Shown: one piece after another, positions 59,504 to 64,000 of the stretch
Position numbering within the stretch: position 1 is the first letter of the stretch
Layout of the letters: each line of letters starts with the position of its first letter
Source of the DNA: JACNJF01 sp050288105
GTDB lineage: Bacteria; Pseudomonadota; Gammaproteobacteria; GCA-001735895
Assembly: GCA_050288105.1 (NCBI GenBank)
Contig: JBNKDE010000008.1
Location: 62,001-126,000, forward strand
DNA length: 64,000 bases
Reading direction: 5' to 3'
Program-made: the position numbers and the translations under genes
The notes under the pieces: model-generated
The model's database searches: none
What the model saw: only the letters and a program-made list of their open reading frames with translations
Told to the model about the DNA's origin: nothing

Positions 59504-60691
59504 TTGAACGACGATTTTCAACGCATAAAACGCCTTCCGCCCTATGTCTTCAACATTGTAAATGAGTTAAAAGCAGCGGCACGAGCGCGGGGCGAAGATA
59601 TTATTGATTTTGGTATGGGCAACCCGGACCAGCCTACGCCGAAACATATCGTCGATAAGCTCTGTGAGGCCGCCCAGCGCGGGGATACTCATCGTTATTC
59701 TCTGTCACGCGGGATTCCACGTTTACGTCAGGCGGTATGTAACTGGTATAAGCGTAAATACGATGTCAATCTTGACCCTGAAACTGAGGCAATAGTTACC
59801 ATCGGTTCCAAGGAGGGGTTGGCTCATCTGGCGATGGCAACCGTTGCGCCGGGCGATGCCGTGCTGGTTCCGAACCCTTCTTACCCTATCCATCCGTATG
59901 GATTTGTTATTGCCGGTGCAGATATCCATTATGTGCCGCTAACACCTGACGTGGATTTTTTCAGCGAGCTGGAAAAAGCGATCAAGGATAGTTGGCCCAA
60001 GCCCAAAATGCTGGTCGTCAGCTTTCCCGGTAACCCGACAACACAATGCGTCGAACTGGACTTCTTTGAGAAGGTCGTTGCGATAGCCCGGGAACACCAG
60101 ATCTGGGTGGTGCACGATCTTGCATATGCTGAGATTACTTTCGATGGCTATGTCGCCCCATCTATTTTACAGGTAGAGGGTGCTAAAGAAATTGCGGTTG
60201 AATTCTACTCATTATCCAAAACTTATAATATGCCAGGGTGGCGTGTGGGCTTTATGTGCGGGAATCCAACACTCGTTGCAGCGCTACAACGCATAAAGTC
60301 ATATATGGATTACGGTATGTTTACGCCTATTCAGGTAGCGGCAGTCTCTGCGCTGGAAGGAGACCAGTCTGTTATCGAAGATATACGGAAAATGTATCAA
60401 AGTCGACGCGATGTATTATGTAATGGCCTGAACGCGATGGGCTGGCACATTAAGGCACCTAAGGCAACCATGTTTGTATGGGCCAAGATCCCTGAAAAGT
60501 TCAGCCATATGGGTTCGCTTGAATTCTCTAAACTGATGTTAAAGGAAGCTAAGGTGGCAGTTTCACCAGGTATTGGTTTTGGGGACTATGGGGATGATCA
60601 TGTTCGTTTCAGCCTTATTGAAAATGAACATCGGACCCGCCAGGCGCTGCGCGGTATCCGTGATATGCTGCGCAATGCATCGCCTGCTTAA
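59504..60691 (+). CDS. alaC: AlaC-like PLP aminotransferase
   Basis: Fold-type I aminotransferase, probably alanine-glutamate transaminase. Starting at TTG 59504 gives NDDFQRIKRLPPYVFNIVNE, the usual N terminus; an earlier TTG at 59465 adds 13 residues. Motifs: GMGNPDQPTPKHI, HRYSLSRGIPRLRQA, NPSYPIHPYGF, FPGNPTTQCVEL and the PLP lysine in YSLSKTYNMPGWRVGFM. It lies upstream of hom, a common arrangement in gammaproteobacteria. A 55-bp gap follows. Confidence 0.9.
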   Translation: MNDDFQRIKRLPPYVFNIVNELKAAARARGEDIIDFGMGNPDQPTPKHIVDKLCEAAQRGDTHRYSLSRGIPRLRQAVCNWYKRKYDVNLDPETEAIVTIGSKEGLAHLAMATVAPGDAVLVPNPSYPIHPYGFVIAGADIHYVPLTPDVDFFSELEKAIKDSWPKPKMLVVSFPGNPTTQCVELDFFEKVVAIAREHQIWVVHDLAYAEITFDGYVAPSILQVEGAKEIAVEFYSLSKTYNMPGWRVGFMCGNPTLVAALQRIKSYMDYGMFTPIQVAAVSALEGDQSVIEDIRKMYQSRRDVLCNGLNAMGWHIKAPKATMFVWAKIPEKFSHMGSLEFSKLMLKEAKVAVSPGIGFGDYGDDHVRFSLIENEHRTRQALRGIRDMLRNASPA

Positions 60692-60746
60692 GCAGGCAAA
60701 TAATTTGTTAAATAAAAAAACTCACTTGTATTTTCAGAGGTAGATA

Positions 60747-62066
60747 GTGGAACCGGTCAAGATAGGTTTATTAGGGTTAGGGACTGTAGGTGGTGGTACC
60801 GCCAGGGTACTGTTGAATAATGCGGCAGAAATTGCGCGCCGTGCAGGACGTGAAATCCAGGTGATTCATGCGGCGGCTCGCGGACTGAATGCTGGCGAAA
60901 AGCCCGAAGGTACCGAACAGGCCATTATCACCGAAGATGCTTTTGAGGTAGTGAATAATCCAGAAGTCGATATCGTTGTCGAACTGATTGGTGGCGATTC
61001 ACCAGCACGTGAACTGGTGCTGGCTGCTATTGAAAACGGTAAGCATGTGGTTACCGCGAATAAGGCACTGATTGCCAAGTTTGGTAATGAAATCTTTTCC
61101 GCTGCGCAGGCTAAGGGTGTGGTTGTGGCATTCGAAGCGGCGGTAGCGGGTGGCATCCCGATTATCAAGGCGATTCGTGAGGGTTTGAGTGGTAACCAGA
61201 TTCAGTTAATTGCTGGCATTATCAATGGCACCGGTAACTTCATCCTTACCGAAATGCGGGATAAGGGGCGTGATTTTGATGATGTGTTGAAAGAAGCCCA
61301 GCAACTTGGCTATGCAGAAGCAGACCCGACGTTTGATGTCGAGGGTATCGATGCAGCTCATAAGTTATGCATTCTGTCTTCAATTGCGTTTGGTGTACCG
61401 CTGCAGTTTGACAAGGTATACACCGAAGGCATCAGTAATATTTCACAGGATGACGTCACGTTTGCAGCTCAGCTGGGATACCGTATCAAGCATCTGGGTG
61501 TGACTCGATCTACCCCCAAGGGTATCGAGATGCGGGTGCATCCGACTCTGATTCCTGAAAAGCGCCTGATCGCTAACGTGGATGGCGTGATGAATGCAGT
61601 TCTGATCATAGCCGACAAGCTAGGGCCTTCCTTATACTATGGTGCGGGAGCGGGTGCTGACCCCACAGCTTCAGCTGTAGTCGCAGATATTGTTGACGTT
61701 GCGCGCTCACTCACCACCGACCCGGAAAACAGGGTGCCTCATCTGGCATTTCAGCCTGATCGAATGAATGATACCCCAATCCTGAGCATGGACGATGTTG
61801 AAACCGCATATTACCTGCGCCTGAATGCACAGGATAAACCTGGCGTCATGGCCGATGTCGCTCGCATCATGGGAGAGAACAATATCTCTATCGAGGCGAT
61901 TCTACAGAAGGAGCCTGAAGCCGGTCAGTCGACGGCTACCATCATTATGCTGACACAACGTATTCTGGAGTCACAGATGAATCAGGCCATTGTGGCTATG
62001 GAAGACCTGCCTTCAGTGAGTGGAAAGGTGACCAGGATTCGAGTGGAAAACCTGGATTCGAATTAA
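60747..62066 (+). CDS. hom: Homoserine dehydrogenase
   Basis: Reduces aspartate semialdehyde to homoserine. 439 residues, GTG start. An NAD(P) fold (KIGLLGLGTVGGGTARVLLN), the catalytic segment NKALIAKFGNEI, IAGIINGTGNFILTEMRDKG, and the acidic/Lys loop YAEADPTFDVEGIDAAHKL. A C-terminal ACT domain (about 355-435; KPGVMADVARIMGENNISIE) indicates feedback control, usually by threonine. It is a monofunctional enzyme without an aspartokinase domain. A bidirectional terminator follows. Confidence 0.96.
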   Translation: MEPVKIGLLGLGTVGGGTARVLLNNAAEIARRAGREIQVIHAAARGLNAGEKPEGTEQAIITEDAFEVVNNPEVDIVVELIGGDSPARELVLAAIENGKHVVTANKALIAKFGNEIFSAAQAKGVVVAFEAAVAGGIPIIKAIREGLSGNQIQLIAGIINGTGNFILTEMRDKGRDFDDVLKEAQQLGYAEADPTFDVEGIDAAHKLCILSSIAFGVPLQFDKVYTEGISNISQDDVTFAAQLGYRIKHLGVTRSTPKGIEMRVHPTLIPEKRLIANVDGVMNAVLIIADKLGPSLYYGAGAGADPTASAVVADIVDVARSLTTDPENRVPHLAFQPDRMNDTPILSMDDVETAYYLRLNAQDKPGVMADVARIMGENNISIEAILQKEPEAGQSTATIIMLTQRILESQMNQAIVAMEDLPSVSGKVTRIRVENLDSN

Positions 62067-62085
62067 CAGATTTGAATAGGTTAAA

Positions 62086-62113
62086 AAAAAGGCTGCATTG
62101 GCAGCCTTTTTTA
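62086..62113. terminator. Bidirectional intrinsic terminator between hom and thrC
   Basis: AAAAAGGCTGC and GCAGCCTTTTT form a strong stem around ATTG, with T runs on both strands (T-rich 3' ends at 62108-62112 and the complement of the A-run at 62083-62090). It sits between two convergent genes and can serve both. Confidence 0.92.
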
Positions 62114-62130
62114 TGCGACACATTTCGTGC

Positions 62131-63603
62131 TTATTGCAGAAATGAAAGAATTTCAGCTTCAATCTGCTGTTTATCAATGACGCTATCCTGAATAACAGGC
62201 TTGTCGAATAAGTCATTGATAACTTTCGGGATTTCTATCTTTGCAGTGCTGGCAATCGATTTCAGGGCGTCCCTGTCATGGCTGTCTTTATTGCCGGTTA
62301 ATGCAAAATCGATTATCGGTGAGAATTTTGTCCATTCCGCCGTTGAGTAAACGATTGATTTGATCCCATTGTTGCGGAAATTTTGATAGGTTTTGAAACA
62401 GGTGGCTGTATGGGGGTCCATCAGGTAACCATCCTCAAACGCCTGTTTGATAAATGCCTGACCTTCCTCATTGCTACAAAAATCTGCGGCGAACACCTGT
62501 TGCAACTGCGCGTGTTCTTCAGCGCTCAGCTGGTATCGTCTGTTTTCCAGCAGTTGCTGCATCAGGTCTTTAGTCCGGTCCGCTCCCAGTAAATCAAACA
62601 AAATTCTTTCAACATTGGAAGAAACCAGGATATCCATTGCCGGAGATGTTGTGCTGATCAGGCTGCGGTTATTGATATCGTAGATGCCCGTATTAATCAG
62701 CTCAGTTAACACATTGTTGGCGTTGGACGATATGATAATCTTTTCCACCGGTAATCCCATCTTGAATGCATAGTAAGCACCCAGCGCATTACCGAAGTTT
62801 CCACTTGGAACGTTCAGATAAACCTTATCACCGGCCTGAATGGCACCCTGGCGTACCAGCTCAAGATAAGAATGAATATGGTAAATGATCTGGAATATGA
62901 TACGGCCGAAGTTAACCGAATTGGCTGCCGAAAGCGCAATGCCCTGCTGTTTTAAACGGTCTTTAAAGGTAGATGAGGCCAGCAGAGTTTTTAGTGCTTT
63001 CTGAGCGTCGTCAAAATTCCCCTTTATACCAATAACTTTCAGATTTTCAGCATCTTCCGTAACCATCTGTAAACGCTGTACATCTGAAGTACCGCCATCA
63101 GGATAGAGACAGGCAACACGAACATTTGCCCGGTTCTTGAAGGTCTCCAGGGCTGCAGGGCCTGTATCACCACTGGTTGCAGCAAGAATCAGATAATTTT
63201 CATTGCGCTGTTGTGCAAGCGCAGACAACACGATCCCAAACGGCTGTAAAGCCATATCCTTAAATGCCCGCGTCGGTCCATGATAAAGCTCACTGACAAA
63301 CAGGTCTTCGTACACCTGAATGACGGGTACCGGGTTGGCAGGATCATCAAACTTGTTATACAGGGCCAGAGCTTCTTCAATAATGCTCTGCTCAATATCC
63401 ACGGCGAATAGCTTAAGGATGGATCTGGACAGGTTTTGGTAATCATTTTCCAGTTGCTGAAGTAAAAATTCTTTACTCATCACGGGAATTGTTTGCGGGC
63501 TATAGAGTCCACCAAAAGACGCAATCGGATTTAAAATGGCCTCAGAGAAAGGTACAGAAGTTTTATGCTGGCCGTCATTGCCACGGGTTTCGGTGAAATT
63601 CAT
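62131..63603 (-). CDS. thrC: Threonine synthase
   Basis: PLP enzyme converting O-phosphohomoserine to threonine. 490 residues, the long (fungal/proteobacterial) type: an N-terminal helical domain (PFSEAILNPIASFGGLYSPQ), the PLP lysine in HGPTRAFKDMALQPFG, TSGDTGPAALETFKN with the phosphate-binding loop, and LNVPSGNFGNALGAYYAFKM. It is convergent with hom rather than downstream in the same operon, so the two are expressed separately. Confidence 0.96.
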   Translation of the reverse strand: MNFTETRGNDGQHKTSVPFSEAILNPIASFGGLYSPQTIPVMSKEFLLQQLENDYQNLSRSILKLFAVDIEQSIIEEALALYNKFDDPANPVPVIQVYEDLFVSELYHGPTRAFKDMALQPFGIVLSALAQQRNENYLILAATSGDTGPAALETFKNRANVRVACLYPDGGTSDVQRLQMVTEDAENLKVIGIKGNFDDAQKALKTLLASSTFKDRLKQQGIALSAANSVNFGRIIFQIIYHIHSYLELVRQGAIQAGDKVYLNVPSGNFGNALGAYYAFKMGLPVEKIIISSNANNVLTELINTGIYDINNRSLISTTSPAMDILVSSNVERILFDLLGADRTKDLMQQLLENRRYQLSAEEHAQLQQVFAADFCSNEEGQAFIKQAFEDGYLMDPHTATCFKTYQNFRNNGIKSIVYSTAEWTKFSPIIDFALTGNKDSHDRDALKSIASTAKIEIPKVINDLFDKPVIQDSVIDKQQIEAEILSFLQ

Positions 63604-63642
63604 TAATATTGGGTATTTTTACAGGCTTGGGAAATTGCGCGT

Positions 63643-63648
63643 ATTATA
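63643..63648 (-). promoter_or_regulatory. Possible -10 box for thrC
   Basis: Minus-strand TATAAT (plus strand ATTATA at 63643-63648), about 40 bp before the thrC start at 63603. A TTCCGC sequence lies 16 bp upstream of it on the same strand, a plausible but weak -35. Confidence 0.35.
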
Positions 63649-63814
63649 GCGGGAAAGTGCCGCTGCGGAAGGGCTGTATCCTGCTTCGGCAGCGCTGATG
63701 GCATTTTTCTGTAAAATGTACGTTTTTTTAACCAATTTGGTGCGGGATAACTTCTGTTATAGGTTAAACACGAGTAGAATCAGTCGATTTTTATAAACCG
63801 TAAGTGAGAGCACC

Positions 63815-64000
63815 ATGAGTATTGAAAGAACCCTGTCTATCATCAAGCCTGACGCCGTTGCAAAAAATATTATCGGGCAGATTTATAGTCGTTTTGAAAA
63901 CGCAGGTTTACGTATCGTTGCCGCTAAAATGATTCAGCTTGATCAGGCTGCAGCAGAAGGGTTTTATGCTGTGCATAAAGAACGTCCTTTCTTTAAGGAT
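63815..64000 (+). CDS. ndk: Nucleoside diphosphate kinase, N-terminal part (runs off window)
   Basis: 62 codons are present: MSIERTLSIIKPDAVAKNII with the KPDAV motif, then SRFENAGLRIVAAKMIQLDQ and HKERPFFKD. The catalytic His and the C-terminal half lie beyond the window edge. GTGAGAG (63804-63810) precedes the ATG. Transfers phosphate from ATP to other nucleoside diphosphates. It is divergent from thrC. Confidence 0.95.
   Translation, partial: MSIERTLSIIKPDAVAKNIIGQIYSRFENAGLRIVAAKMIQLDQAAAEGFYAVHKERPFFKD

Noticed and set aside
63660..63701. Imperfect hairpin in the thrC-ndk gap
   Set aside because: CGCTGCGGAAG and CTTCGGCAGCG pair with one mismatch, but the loop is long and there is no T run; too weak to call.

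Overview
The window reads as one contiguous chromosomal segment of a motile, Gram-negative gammaproteobacterium. The gene order flgI-flgJ-flgK-flgL-fliC-flaG-fliD-fliS-fliT-fleQ-fleS-fleR, a polar-type (Pseudomonas/Vibrio) FleQ-FleS-FleR cascade, a CsiV-mfd pair and an lolCD-comEC-exbBD-msbA-lpxK-ycaR-kdsB block all point to that class. Base composition looks moderate (near 50 percent GC by eye). No rRNA, tRNA, intact insertion sequence, prophage or CRISPR array was seen. The genus cannot be fixed from this sequence. The methylthioinosine salvage genes, a CbbY-type phosphatase, a periplasmic carbonic anhydrase, a PEP carboxylase and a periplasmic rhodanese-like protein would suit an aquatic, possibly sulfur-oxidising lineage, but that is inference.

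Layout. 1-14.8 kb: flagellar late-structure and regulatory genes with a sigma28-type promoter before flagellin, a sigma54-type promoter before fliD whose predicted leader carries three consecutive hairpins, and a weaker sigma54-like site before fleSR. 14.8-15.1 kb: a noncoding locus of 9-nt-periodic inverted repeats, seen again at 45.4-45.6 kb. 15.1-20.4 kb: a major facilitator transporter translationally coupled to PEP carboxylase, a Met/His-rich secreted protein and a small helical protein. 20.4-24.8 kb: ispF-nagZ, then hypoxanthine phosphoribosyltransferase, methylthioinosine phosphorylase, a CbbY-like HAD phosphatase and a zinc-ribbon Nudix hydrolase. 24.9-32.4 kb: accessory genes (DUF2834, GH114-like lipoprotein, GGDEF-EAL protein, alpha carbonic anhydrase, chemoreceptor) surrounding a graveyard of decayed paralogous gene fragments. 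32.5-41.8 kb: an acyltransferase/hydrolase fusion with a small partner, a vWA/coiled-coil pair, and an envelope cluster (thioredoxin-like, SH3-domain, beta-barrel, Tat-exported FecR-like). 41-49 kb: csiV-mfd, rhodanese-like and small secreted proteins, lolC/E-lolD. 49-58.2 kb: DUF2062, comEC, exbB-exbD, and the lipid A/KDO operon msbA-lpxK-ycaR-kdsB-nudF. 58.3-64 kb: a GNAT protein, a Mth938-domain protein, alaC-like aminotransferase, hom, convergent thrC, and the start of ndk.

How the parts work together: the first 15 kb builds the hook-filament junction, filament and cap and encodes the regulators that time it. The 20-24 kb group recycles methylthioinosine to hypoxanthine and IMP. The 47-58 kb block serves outer-membrane biogenesis (lipoprotein release, lipid A flipping and 4'-phosphorylation, KDO activation). 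The last 5 kb makes homoserine and threonine.

The most distinctive noncoding signals are (i) three 18-bp dyads repeated at exactly 23-bp intervals directly before the carbonic anhydrase gene, (ii) the mosaic of gene relics at 29.2-29.7 kb, whose intact relatives lie on both sides, (iii) the paired NHE-type repeat loci, and (iv) the triple-hairpin fliD leader. I did not find an unmistakable new defence or biosynthetic system.
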